Of a stretch of 64,000 nucleotides of DNA, positions 34,766 through 43,305 are shown one piece after another. The translations under genes and the position numbers were made by a program. How positions within the stretch are numbered: position 1 is the stretch's first letter; every line of letters starts with the position of its first letter. Where the stretch lies: the NCBI RefSeq assembly GCF_002979915.1, contig NZ_PCQA01000001.1, positions 248,001 through 312,000 on the forward strand, given 5' to 3'. This stretch comes from Arthrobacter sp. MYb213. Lineage in GTDB: Bacteria; Actinomycetota; Actinomycetes; Actinomycetales; Micrococcaceae. A model generated the notes under the pieces. It searched no databases. It was given only the letters and a program-made list of their open reading frames with translations, and was not told where the DNA came from.

Positions 34766-35829
34766 AGGCTAGTTACCTGTACTTTGTTGTTCAATGCTGC
34801 CAAGACGCGGTCAACGTCGTGGGGATTGCCAGAGGAAATACGCAGACCCTCGCCTGCAAAGGCACGAGCCACGACATTTCCTTCGTTTAAGGTGGCCTCC
34901 AACTGCGCGGTGTCTTCACCGGCAGCGACCCACACGAAATTGGCTTGTGAGGGAACCGCTGGATAACCGGCGGCGAGTAGTCCTTCGAGCATGCGATCGC
35001 GTTGCTCTACTACTTCTTCGATGCGGACGTTGAGTTCCTCGGCGGCTTCAAGCGAAGCCACGGCTGCACGCTGAGCAAGGTCGGTAACGCCGAAAGGCAC
35101 TGCAACCTTGCGCAAGTTCTGTGCAACCGGAAGTGGGCTGATGGCATATCCAATACGCAGCCCGGCTAAGCCGTAAGCCTTGGAGAAGGTATGCAAAACT
35201 GCAACGTGCGGGTACTTGCGAAAGAGCTTGAGTCCGTCGGCGCGAATATCTGAGCGGTCAAAGTGCACATAAGCTTCGTCAATAACTACCAGGATGTTTT
35301 CGGGGACTGCTGCCACGAACTCTTCCAATGCCTCGGCGGCAACGACGGTTCCGGTGGGGTTATTTGGGTTGCAAATAAAGATGAGCCGGGTGCGCTCGGT
35401 AATCGCAGCGAGCATGGCAGTCAGGTCGTGCTTGAACTCGGCGTCTAGCGGGACCTCAACTGGAACGGCTCCAGCGATACGAACCAGCGATGGATAAGCC
35501 TCAAATGAACGCCAAGCGAACATCACCTCGTCACCTTCGCCGGCCACAGCATGAATGAGTTGGGAGGCTACTTCAACGGAACCTGCACCCAACGAAATCT
35601 GCTCCGGATCCAAGTCATACTCTTTAGCTAACGCGCTAATGAGTTCTGGAGCGGCCATATTTGGGTAGCGATGTATGTTCTCTAAACCCTGCGCGATGCT
35701 TTGAATCACCGAAGGCAACGGCGCGTGTGGCGATTCATTGGACGAGAGCTTCGAGGCGCCCGGCGCAGCAGATTTCCCCTGGCGGTAGGCCGGAACTGCG
35801 GCGAGGGAGGGGCGTTGATTGATGTTCAT
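34762..35829 (-). CDS. Histidinol-phosphate/aromatic aminotransferase family protein
   Basis: 355 residues of PLP fold type I. The ATG at 35829 has AGAGAGGAA upstream; the longer frame start is rejected. Features are LSSNESPHAPLPSV at the N-terminus, ICNPNNPTGTVV (substrate side), the PLP lysine in HTFSKAYGLAGLRIGY (~222) and SQANFVWVAAG. The family includes HisC and actinobacterial Pat (aromatic). No his genes surround it, while a permease is coupled, so aromatic or general amino acid transamination seems more likely than histidine synthesis. Confidence 0.85.
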   Translation of the reverse strand: MNINQRPSLAAVPAYRQGKSAAPGASKLSSNESPHAPLPSVIQSIAQGLENIHRYPNMAAPELISALAKEYDLDPEQISLGAGSVEVASQLIHAVAGEGDEVMFAWRSFEAYPSLVRIAGAVPVEVPLDAEFKHDLTAMLAAITERTRLIFICNPNNPTGTVVAAEALEEFVAAVPENILVVIDEAYVHFDRSDIRADGLKLFRKYPHVAVLHTFSKAYGLAGLRIGYAISPLPVAQNLRKVAVPFGVTDLAQRAAVASLEAAEELNVRIEEVVEQRDRMLEGLLAAGYPAVPSQANFVWVAAGEDTAQLEATLNEGNVVARAFAGEGLRISSGNPHDVDRVLAALNNKVQVTSL

Positions 35830-36024
35830 TGATTCCTCTCTAAAAGTCATGAATCGCCGTAGACAAAACGGTGAAGTGCGGTCTGCCGAGAATTTGATAC
35901 CCAGGACACAAACCTAGGTGAAGCGAGTCACAAGAAAAGACTGTAGGTGTGAGTGTGTGTACGGCGCAATCGGGTCATAAAAGGCTATGCATGCTGTATA
36001 CCGTTTGGGCCGTAGCTGCAGAAT

Positions 36025-36534
36025 TTACTGATCGATTTGTATAGTCTTCTCATCGGGTGGCGAATTTTTTGCATAGGCTTTAACCAGTGGGAGGGTCCGC
36101 CCTTGAAAATGCTCACGGAGCGCCAGTGATGACGAGGTGCGAGCCACCCCGGGTACCAGATTGATCCGGTCGAAAATTGCTTGAAGGTCGCCGGCGTTTC
36201 TTGCCACGACCCGCAACTGTAGATCAGAGGTTCCGGTGACCGTATACATGTCCACAATTTCGGGGATGGAATCGGCTAAGCCGGTGGCTACTGGTTCATG
36301 ACCAAATTTTTGGATGATTTCCACCGAGCAGAAGGCGACCAATTGATAATCGAATCCGGCAGGCTGTACTTGCGGAACGATTGCCTTGATCACCCCACCT
36401 TCATGTAAGCGTGCCAAGCGGCTAGTCACCGTGCCGCGCGCCACGCCAAGGCGCCTGGCGCATTCCATCACGGGCAGCATGGGGGATTCGGTGAGGAGCT
36501 CGATTAAATCGGCGTCGAGGCGGTCGATATGCAC
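36025..36534 (-). CDS. Lrp/AsnC-family transcriptional regulator
   Basis: 169 residues from GTG 36534 (AGAGGA 8 bp upstream), VHIDRLDADLIELLTESPML; the longer frame has no Shine-Dalgarno. Helix-turn-helix at ~12-58 (CARRLGVARGTVTSRLARLH). C-terminal AsnC ligand-binding domain (~70-150) with VDMYTVTGTSDLQLRVVARN. It is on the same strand as and upstream of the aminotransferase/permease pair, which it probably regulates in response to an amino acid. Confidence 0.9.
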   Translation of the reverse strand: MHIDRLDADLIELLTESPMLPVMECARRLGVARGTVTSRLARLHEGGVIKAIVPQVQPAGFDYQLVAFCSVEIIQKFGHEPVATGLADSIPEIVDMYTVTGTSDLQLRVVARNAGDLQAIFDRINLVPGVARTSSSLALREHFQGRTLPLVKAYAKNSPPDEKTIQIDQ

Positions 36535-36775
36535 TGCGTAAGTCCTCTGCTGGAGGTAAACATCGGATGCGGTGGTCAAGGTGGTCGAAACTATGGGCCA
36601 CCGCGCACCACTGTTCAAGAGTATCGCGAACGACTTGAGGTGCTGGGGATCAAATGATGCCAGGACGCCATGGACTAGGGGATCGACGCGCCATCACCCT
36701 TCGCGATGTAACGCGCCTCACGTTGTAGGGTAAGTTTCACTTGGCCATGATCGGCTTAACTATGGGAGGAAATCG

Positions 36776-37645
36776 ATGAGTGAGAGCGCACGCTTAGAAT
36801 CGGTGGCAGGTCTGACAGTTCTGGTTACCGGAGCAGCTCAAGGAATGGGTGCACTGTTTGCTCGTATGGCTTGTCTGGAAGGTGCTCAGCGTCTGATCCT
36901 TTGGGATGTCAGCGGTGAGCAACTCAGTGCGCGTGCCGAAGAACTCACGGAGTTAAACCCTGCATGTAAGATTCAGACTCAGGTCGTGGACCTGCGTAAT
37001 CAGTCGGCAATCACGGCGGCTGCAGACCAGGTCCTAGCCGGTGGGAGCGTCGATGTGCTGGTGAATAATGCCGGCGTGGTTACTGGCACGAGCTTTGCAA
37101 AACATCGTACGGCGCAAATCACGGACACCATGGCGGTCAATTCCCTCGCCCCGATGTATTTGACGCATGCACTGCTAGAACAGATGGGCACGCAGGGGCG
37201 TCCTGGCCGAGTTCTGACAATTGCCTCAGCAGCCGCGTTGGTATCCAACCCGAATATGAGTGTTTATGCAGCCTCTAAAGCCGCGGCCATGAGTTGGAGT
37301 GACTCGCTACGTTTGGAACTTGAGCAAGAAGCCGAACGGAACATTAAGGTCACCACTTTTTGTCCCACTTATGTTTCCACCGGGATGTTCGCCGGGGCGA
37401 AAAGCATGTTGCTGACTCCCATCATGGAACCTGAGCAGGTAACAGCTAAGGCCTGGAACGCGATGCTTCGTGGAACACCGTTAGTATTGTTGCCTTGGGC
37501 CAGCAAGCTTGGGCAAGCCTTGCGCGGTATTTTGCCACGTGCAGCGTGGGATCTGGTAGCAGACAAGGTCTTCAGAATTTATGGATCCATGAACGAGTTC
37601 ACCGGTCGTCAAAGATCATCAGAAGTCGACGAAACAGTGTCCTAA
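36776..37645 (+). CDS. Short-chain dehydrogenase/reductase
   Basis: 289 residues, classical SDR. The NAD(P)-binding TGAAQGMG (~18), NNAGVV (~98), catalytic Ser region LTIASAAAL and YAASK (Tyr/Lys ~163-167) are intact. GGGAGGAAAT precedes the ATG. The C-terminus (~215-260, PEQVTAKAWNAMLRGTPLVL) resembles the retinol/short-chain alcohol dehydrogenase branch. The substrate is unknown; it is monocistronic. Confidence 0.9.
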   Translation: MSESARLESVAGLTVLVTGAAQGMGALFARMACLEGAQRLILWDVSGEQLSARAEELTELNPACKIQTQVVDLRNQSAITAAADQVLAGGSVDVLVNNAGVVTGTSFAKHRTAQITDTMAVNSLAPMYLTHALLEQMGTQGRPGRVLTIASAAALVSNPNMSVYAASKAAAMSWSDSLRLELEQEAERNIKVTTFCPTYVSTGMFAGAKSMLLTPIMEPEQVTAKAWNAMLRGTPLVLLPWASKLGQALRGILPRAAWDLVADKVFRIYGSMNEFTGRQRSSEVDETVS

Positions 37646-37802
37646 CGAAGGGCTTGGTTAGCACCATATTTACTGCCAACCTATTTACCTCAAGGTTCAG
37701 CCGGAGTAGCGTAACTGAGGTAACCGGGGTGTAGCTTCTGGCCCTTCAGAAGCTGTTGCGTAGACACCGTAGCCGGTTTTTTAGCTTCAGGAGTGAGTGA
37801 GC

Positions 37803-38702
37803 GTGCAAAAGTTCATCCCCAACCTCTGGTTTGCTGGAAATGCCGAAGAAGGCGGGCAGTTCTATAGCTCCATCTTCCCGGATACCACTTCTGCAGTGGA
37901 ATCTCGGTATCCCACCGAAGGGTTGCTCGATTTTCAGGAGCCATTAGCAGGTCAACCACTGACGGTGACGGTAAATATCGCTGGAACTCAACTCACCCTG
38001 GTGAACGCCGGCAATGACTTCACTCCCAACCCGTCAATTTCATTTATGCTCAGCTTTGACCCGGAAAACTATCGGGGCTCCGCAGAAGCTACAGGTAAAG
38101 CCCTTGCCGCAACCTGGGACAAGCTTCGTGAGGGTGGAAGCGTATTGATGGAATTAGAAAAATACCCCTTTAGCGAGCTCTACGGGTGGGTACAAGACCG
38201 CTACGGAATTAGTTGGCAATTGCTTCAAACAAACAATGGGCAGAGTGAATCTTTCGTGACCCCGTCGTTGATGTTTGGAGGAGCCGCCCAGAACATGGCG
38301 GTGCCGGCGGTTGATTTTTATGTTGACGTTTTTTCCGATGCGGAGCTAGGTAGCCGGTTCCCATATCCGGAGCCTACCGAAGTCACGACGGCCGGCGCCG
38401 TAATGTTTAGTGATTTCAAAATGGCGGGACAAAACTTTGCCGCCATGGATTCTGCCGTCGAACAACCTTTCAGCTTTACCCCGGGCATATCTATTGAGGT
38501 TAAATGTGAAGATCAAGCCGAAATCGACAGGCTATGGACGGCGCTGTCGGCGGTACCCGAGGCCGAACAATGTGGTTGGCTGCAAGATCAATACGGAGTG
38601 AGCTGGCAAATAGTTCCACGTAACATGGGCGAGCTCATGTCTCGTCCCGGAGCCTTCGAAAACATGCTTAAAATGAAGAAATTAGTGATCGCAGATTTCT
38701 AG
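37803..38702 (+). CDS. Double-domain VOC (PhnB-like) protein
   Basis: 299 residues from GTG 37803, nine bases after AGGAG (an earlier GTG is only 3 bases away). Two PhnB-type VOC domains (1-~145, ~150-299) each start with an FIPNLWFAGNAEEG-like strand and contain WVQDRYGISWQL or WLQDQYGVSWQI. The usual protein of this family has one domain and dimerises; here duplication makes a covalent dimer. The second copy has lost several conserved residues (MFGGAAQNMAVPAVDFY). Function unknown; metal binding is possible. Confidence 0.82.
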   Translation: MQKFIPNLWFAGNAEEGGQFYSSIFPDTTSAVESRYPTEGLLDFQEPLAGQPLTVTVNIAGTQLTLVNAGNDFTPNPSISFMLSFDPENYRGSAEATGKALAATWDKLREGGSVLMELEKYPFSELYGWVQDRYGISWQLLQTNNGQSESFVTPSLMFGGAAQNMAVPAVDFYVDVFSDAELGSRFPYPEPTEVTTAGAVMFSDFKMAGQNFAAMDSAVEQPFSFTPGISIEVKCEDQAEIDRLWTALSAVPEAEQCGWLQDQYGVSWQIVPRNMGELMSRPGAFENMLKMKKLVIADF

Positions 38703-38782
38703 TGTTTGAGTCATCGCCGGCACCGGTAATGACGTGACACCAAGCTGAGGTTCAAGCAGTAGTGTGTGAACGGAGAACACAG

Positions 38783-39751
38783 GTGTCAGCACGTCGCGCA
38801 GTACTCGCCGGGGCGTCCGGATTTATCGGGGAACATCTGCGAAGTGAGCTGTTAGCCCAAGGCTACGAGTTGTCGATTATTGGACGGGGTGGACCCATCC
38901 GTTGGGATGAGCCCAGTGCGATCGAGTACGCCGTCAACGGCGCGGAGCTACTAATTAACTTGGCTGGAAAGAACGTGGGTTGCCGCTATAACACCAAAGC
39001 GCGCAATGAAATCCTAAATTCACGGGTTAAGACAACTCGTATATTGCACGATGCGGTTTCCAAAGCCACGACACCACCAAAATTATGGCTAAACGCTTCC
39101 ACCGCGACCATCTACCGTCACTCCATGGGCCAGCCCAATACTGAAAGTACCGGGCGACTCGGTGATGGATTCTCCGTGGATGTCGCCAGGAACTGGGAGC
39201 GGGAGTTTTTGCGCGGCGAACTTCCGAGTACTCGGCGAGTAGCTCTTCGCATGGCCATTGTGCTCGGTGATGGACCGGCATCGCAAAAACTCTTGGCGCT
39301 AGCCAAATGGGCAGTGGGTGGTCCGCAAATTGACGGTTGGTGGCCATCGCATACGCGGTACCGTGGCATTGGACCAGACCCCACCGGGCCTCAACGAAGC
39401 AGTTTTTACCGCACGCGGGGCCAGCAACGGTTTAGCTGGATCCACCTTGAGGATGTGATCGGGGCGATTAGGCATATTCAGGATCATCCAGAAGTTTCCG
39501 GCCCAGTAAATCTCTGCTCACCTCAACCAGTGACTAATACCGAACTTATGGCGGGCTTGCGACGAGTCGCTGGCCGAAGCTTCGGCTTACCGGCGTATCG
39601 TTGGATGCTTGAACCTGCGATGTTCGTGCTCCGGGTTGAACCGGAAATGCTGTTGAAGTCTCGGTGGGTACTGCCCGAGGTCCTTCTAGAGTCGGGCTAT
39701 AAGTTTAGCTGGCCTGATCTCTACCCAGCGCTGGGAGACATCGCAGACTAA
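38783..39751 (+). CDS. TIGR01777-type NAD(P)-dependent epimerase/SDR39U1-like protein
   Basis: 322 residues from GTG 38783 (CGGAGAACACAG before it). N-terminal Rossmann motif AVLAGASGFIGEHLRSELL. Family features: LINLAGKNVGCRYNTKARNE, SRVKTTRIL, WLNASTATIYRH and the C-terminal DUF1731 region PEMLLKSRWVLPEVLLESGY. It belongs to the SulA/YfcH group of unclear activity. It lies 80 bp downstream of the VOC gene and is followed by the pentapeptide-repeat gene, so one operon is possible. Confidence 0.85.
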   Translation: MSARRAVLAGASGFIGEHLRSELLAQGYELSIIGRGGPIRWDEPSAIEYAVNGAELLINLAGKNVGCRYNTKARNEILNSRVKTTRILHDAVSKATTPPKLWLNASTATIYRHSMGQPNTESTGRLGDGFSVDVARNWEREFLRGELPSTRRVALRMAIVLGDGPASQKLLALAKWAVGGPQIDGWWPSHTRYRGIGPDPTGPQRSSFYRTRGQQRFSWIHLEDVIGAIRHIQDHPEVSGPVNLCSPQPVTNTELMAGLRRVAGRSFGLPAYRWMLEPAMFVLRVEPEMLLKSRWVLPEVLLESGYKFSWPDLYPALGDIAD

Positions 39752-39804
39752 AAGACGTGCATCGTTGGTGAACATCACCGGGTGCTTGTGAAAGGAACCT
39801 AGGC

Positions 39805-40470
39805 ATGGCCCGTGGAAAGACAATCGGGGCTGCCCCGCGTATTAGAGACTTCCAACTACCTGACCTTGAGGTAGGAACGATTGAAGACCTGTTGGGTGGT
39901 GGATACGTTGAGGTACTTCATTTCACGGGCTTTGATCAGTCCCTACTAGATTTGACCGATGGCCGGCTCGAAGATTGCCTGTTCTCAGAGATGAATATCG
40001 GCGAGCTGTCCATGCGTAATGCGCGGTACATTCAATGCGAATTTAAACAGCTCAGTGCACCGATTCTTGATGGGGCGGGTGCAACGCTCAACGATGTGCG
40101 CGTGTCTCATAGTCGTTTCGGATCCGCAGATCTCTCAGACTCATCGATTGACTCGGTGGTCTTTGAGCATTGCAAATTTGGCTGGGTAAACCTTCGCACG
40201 GCACAAGTTCGCGATGTTGTTTTTCGTGATTGCAGTTTTGACGAAATAGATCTTCAACTAGTTAAGGCACAGCGCGTCAAATTTGAGAATTGCCGTACCG
40301 GAGCATTAAATGTTGAACGCGCCGGCCTTGGTTCAGTTGATTTGACCGGCCTTGAAATTGCTCAAGTCCAAGGCCTCGAAGGGTTACGTGGTGCGATGAT
40401 CAGTGAACAGCAACTGATGTCACTATCTCACGAGTTTGCCGCCCACCTTGGGATAAAAGTTATGGGCTGA
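39805..40470 (+). CDS. Pentapeptide-repeat-like protein
   Basis: 221 residues. From ~40 to ~185 it shows spaced A(D/N)LXX-like five-residue units and their Phe/Cys variants (LEDCLFSEMNIGELSMRNA, FRDCSFDEIDLQ), predicting a right-handed quadrilateral beta-helix. The N-terminal 35 residues and the C-terminal ISEQQLMSLSHEFAAHLGI are the usual caps. Some family members mimic DNA and protect gyrase from quinolones, but most, like this, have no known role. The gene converges with the LysR gene. Confidence 0.8.
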   Translation: MARGKTIGAAPRIRDFQLPDLEVGTIEDLLGGGYVEVLHFTGFDQSLLDLTDGRLEDCLFSEMNIGELSMRNARYIQCEFKQLSAPILDGAGATLNDVRVSHSRFGSADLSDSSIDSVVFEHCKFGWVNLRTAQVRDVVFRDCSFDEIDLQLVKAQRVKFENCRTGALNVERAGLGSVDLTGLEIAQVQGLEGLRGAMISEQQLMSLSHEFAAHLGIKVMG

Positions 40471-40471
40471 G

Positions 40472-41407
40472 TTAGTCACTGACCTGCAAACTAGTGATTC
40501 GCGATTGCCGTGAGGCGAGCTGGCTAGCGGTGTGAAGAATGATTTCCTGCATGGCCGCTGCCGCGCGAGTTAAGCTGACGTCCTTGCGATGGGCCAGCCC
40601 AATGGTTCGCGTCAATCGTGGATTTTGAAGCGCGACAGCGGTCAGCCCGGGACGGTCCACAAGTACCGTGGCTGGCACAATTGCCACCCCTAGCCCAACC
40701 TCAACAAAACGTAGTACCGCATCCATTTCGCCGCCCTCTAGTACCACGTTCGGGACGAGATTTCGTGAACGGTAGGCATCCATGGTGCTTGCTCGTAGGT
40801 CATAACTTTGCGAAAAAACGATCTGCGGTAGTTGTGACAGGGTTTTTAGATCAATGGATTCTTTCCCTAGAAGCCGTGGGTTGTTGCTGGAGTCGATGAC
40901 AACTAATTCTTCGGCGAGTAACGGCAGGCTTTCCAAGTTTTTCTGTGCGACTGCGTGTTCCGAAGTGACGATCAGTGCAAGATCCAGTTGCCCACCGTCT
41001 AGCTCATCTAACAGGTTTTTTGAGCCTGCTTCGCTCAAATGAAGTTCAATGCCGGGGTACCGGCGATGAAATACGCCAAACACTTCGGCTACCAGCGACA
41101 CACACAAAGTAGGCGGAGCGCCTAGTCGCACACGACCCTTGCGCAGACCGGCTAATTCAGCCATTTCCAAACGGACGTTTTCTTCATCTGCAAGCATTCG
41201 CCGTGCTAGTGGTAGTAACGCTTCACCGGCCGCGGTCAGCGAGATATTCCCTCGTGCTCGATGGAAGAGTTCAGATCCGAGATCCTGTTCGAGGCTCGCA
41301 ATCTGGCGACTTAGGGAGGGTTGCGCCAGGTGCAATTCTTCGGCTGCGCGCGTGAAGTGCCCCACTTCGGCGATAGTAGCGAAGCCACGCAATTGCTCTA
41401 GATTCAT
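40472..41407 (-). CDS. LysR-family transcriptional regulator
   Basis: 311 residues from ATG 41407 (MNLEQLRGFATIAEVGHFTR). N-terminal winged helix (QPSLSRQIASLEQDLGSELF). Substrate-binding domain from ~90, opening VRLGAPPTLCVSLVAEVFGV. It is transcribed divergently from the flavoprotein gene; a T-N11-A box lies between them, so this is probably its regulator. There is no evident Shine-Dalgarno, so leaderless translation is possible. Confidence 0.9.
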   Translation of the reverse strand: MNLEQLRGFATIAEVGHFTRAAEELHLAQPSLSRQIASLEQDLGSELFHRARGNISLTAAGEALLPLARRMLADEENVRLEMAELAGLRKGRVRLGAPPTLCVSLVAEVFGVFHRRYPGIELHLSEAGSKNLLDELDGGQLDLALIVTSEHAVAQKNLESLPLLAEELVVIDSSNNPRLLGKESIDLKTLSQLPQIVFSQSYDLRASTMDAYRSRNLVPNVVLEGGEMDAVLRFVEVGLGVAIVPATVLVDRPGLTAVALQNPRLTRTIGLAHRKDVSLTRAAAAMQEIILHTASQLASRQSRITSLQVSD

Positions 41408-41412
41408 AATGC

Positions 41413-41427
41413 ATAGCGTACTGCTAT
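41413..41427. promoter_or_regulatory. LysR-type T-N11-A operator
   Basis: ATAGC-GTACT-GCTAT, a perfect dyad of the T-N11-A kind, lies 5 bp upstream of the LysR start in the intergenic region shared with the flavoprotein gene. This is the expected position for an autoregulatory and activation site. Confidence 0.5.
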
Positions 41428-41485
41428 CGAAACGATGATAATAATTCATTGGACGCATGATGCTTTCGCGCGGAAGCTTGAAAGC

Positions 41486-43225
41486 ATGAACACATACACC
41501 AGCAAAGAACAGCAGATTTCGACCACAGTCTTGGTTATCGGCACCGGCGGATCCGGGTTACGTGCAGCCATCGAATTAGCCGAGATCGGCGTGGACGTGT
41601 TGGCAGTGGGCAAACGTCCGCGAAATGATGCCCACACCTCCCTGGCCGCAGGCGGAATCAACGCCGCATTAGGCACCATGGATGACGAGGACAGCTGGCA
41701 GCAGCACGCGGCTGACACCATCAAGGAAAGTTATTTCCTCGCAGATCCTCGCACCGTGCAAACGGTAGCCCAAGGCGCACAGCGAGGCATCGAAGATCTA
41801 GAGCGCTACGGCATGAACTTTGCCAGAGAAGAAGACGGTAGAATTTCTCAGCGCTTCTTTGGTGCGCATAAATTCCGACGCACCGCTTTTGCCGGCGATT
41901 ACACCGGCTTAGAAATCCAACGCACCCTCATCCGGCGGGCCGAGCAACTCGACATCCCCATCTTGGACACCGTGTACATCACCAGATTGCTGGTCAAAGA
42001 CAACCAAATTTTCGGCGCCTACGGGTTCGACCTCAACAACGGAACCCGATACCTCATCCATGCAGACTCGGTGATCTTGGCAGCCGGCGGGCACAACCGG
42101 ATTTGGCGTCGCAGCTCCTCGCGCCGAGACGAAAACACCGGCGATTCATTCCGCTTGGCCGTTGAAGCCGGCGCCCGCTTACGCGATCCGGAATTGGTCC
42201 AATTTCATCCCTCGGGCATCATCGAACCAGAATCGGTGGCCGGAACATTGATCTCCGAGGCGGCTCGCGGCGAAGGGGGCATCTTGCGTAACGCCTTGGG
42301 CGAACGCTTCATGGAAAACTACGATCCGCAACGTATGGAACTATCCACTCGTGACAGGGTGGCATTGGCCGCCTATACAGAGATCCGCGAAGGCAGAGGA
42401 ACTGCTAAGGGTGGTGTTTGGCTCGATGTTTCTCATCTGCCACGAGCTGTGATTATGGATCGTTTACCGAGGGTCTACCAAACAATGCTCGAAGAACAGA
42501 TGCTCGATATTACCCGTGAACCCATTGAAATCGCACCTACCGCGCACTACTCAATGGGTGGGGTCTGGGTTGACCCCTATGATCATTCAAGCGAAGTGGA
42601 AGGCTTGTATGCCATTGGCGAGGCTTCTAGCGGGCTACACGGAGCCAACCGGCTAGGTGGTAACTCCTTGATTGAACTCTTAGTCTTTGGACGCATTGTG
42701 GGCCAGGCTGCCGCGAAGTACTCGCAGTCCCTAGAATCCCAGCCTCGAAGTCGTGAAGCTATCGATACCGCACGAGCGGACATTGATGAGCTGCTTGCCA
42801 GTGACGGAGTGGAAAACGTCCGCGCTTTACAGCGTGCCATCCGCGATCTGATGACTGAGCACGCTGGGGTAGTTCGTGACGAACAAGGCCTGCTCAGCGG
42901 CCTGAAAAAACTTGACGAGGTGGAAGCGCGCATGGCTAACGTAGGCATACATCCCGATATCGCCGGCTTTCAAGATCTTGCGCACGCATTCGATTTGAAG
43001 TCCTCAGCGCTTTCGGCTCGGGCCACTTTGGAAGCAGCCTTGGAACGGCGTGAAACTCGTGGATGCCATAACCGAAGCGACTTCCCAAATATGGATCCAG
43101 AATTGCAGGTCAATCTAGTTTGGTCAGCGAAGTCGGGAATAACTCGGGAACCCATCGTGGATGTCCCTGAGGAAATCGCCGAGCTCATCGAAGAGGTGTC
43201 CAGCGCCGGCAAACTGGTTGAGTGA
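41486..43225 (+). CDS. Fumarate reductase/succinate dehydrogenase flavoprotein-like FAD protein
   Basis: 579 residues from ATG 41486. FAD-binding GTGGSGLRAAIE at ~19. H50 in DAHTSLAAGGINAALG matches the covalent FAD-linkage site of SdhA/FrdA, which L-aspartate oxidase lacks. Active-site region QFHPSGI and EGGILRNALGERFM; TAHYSMGGVWVD (His) and GEASSGLHGANRLGGNSL are also conserved. A C-terminal helical domain is present. No iron-sulfur or membrane subunit lies next to it, so it is not a complete Sdh/Frd complex. Substrate inferred to be a dicarboxylate. Confidence 0.85.
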   Translation: MNTYTSKEQQISTTVLVIGTGGSGLRAAIELAEIGVDVLAVGKRPRNDAHTSLAAGGINAALGTMDDEDSWQQHAADTIKESYFLADPRTVQTVAQGAQRGIEDLERYGMNFAREEDGRISQRFFGAHKFRRTAFAGDYTGLEIQRTLIRRAEQLDIPILDTVYITRLLVKDNQIFGAYGFDLNNGTRYLIHADSVILAAGGHNRIWRRSSSRRDENTGDSFRLAVEAGARLRDPELVQFHPSGIIEPESVAGTLISEAARGEGGILRNALGERFMENYDPQRMELSTRDRVALAAYTEIREGRGTAKGGVWLDVSHLPRAVIMDRLPRVYQTMLEEQMLDITREPIEIAPTAHYSMGGVWVDPYDHSSEVEGLYAIGEASSGLHGANRLGGNSLIELLVFGRIVGQAAAKYSQSLESQPRSREAIDTARADIDELLASDGVENVRALQRAIRDLMTEHAGVVRDEQGLLSGLKKLDEVEARMANVGIHPDIAGFQDLAHAFDLKSSALSARATLEAALERRETRGCHNRSDFPNMDPELQVNLVWSAKSGITREPIVDVPEEIAELIEEVSSAGKLVE

Positions 43226-43235
43226 TCGATCCGCT

Positions 43236-43284
43236 TAAATAGTCGACCACGAATACCTGGAAGGTATTCGTGGTCGACTATTTT
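43236..43284. terminator. Bidirectional terminator
   Basis: 21-bp perfect stem (AAATAGTCGACCACGAATACC with its complement) around TGGAA, followed by T-run, between the flavoprotein gene and the convergent ABC-F gene. Confidence 0.9.
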
Positions 43285-43305
43285 ACGGGACCAACTAGTG
43301 GTGAA

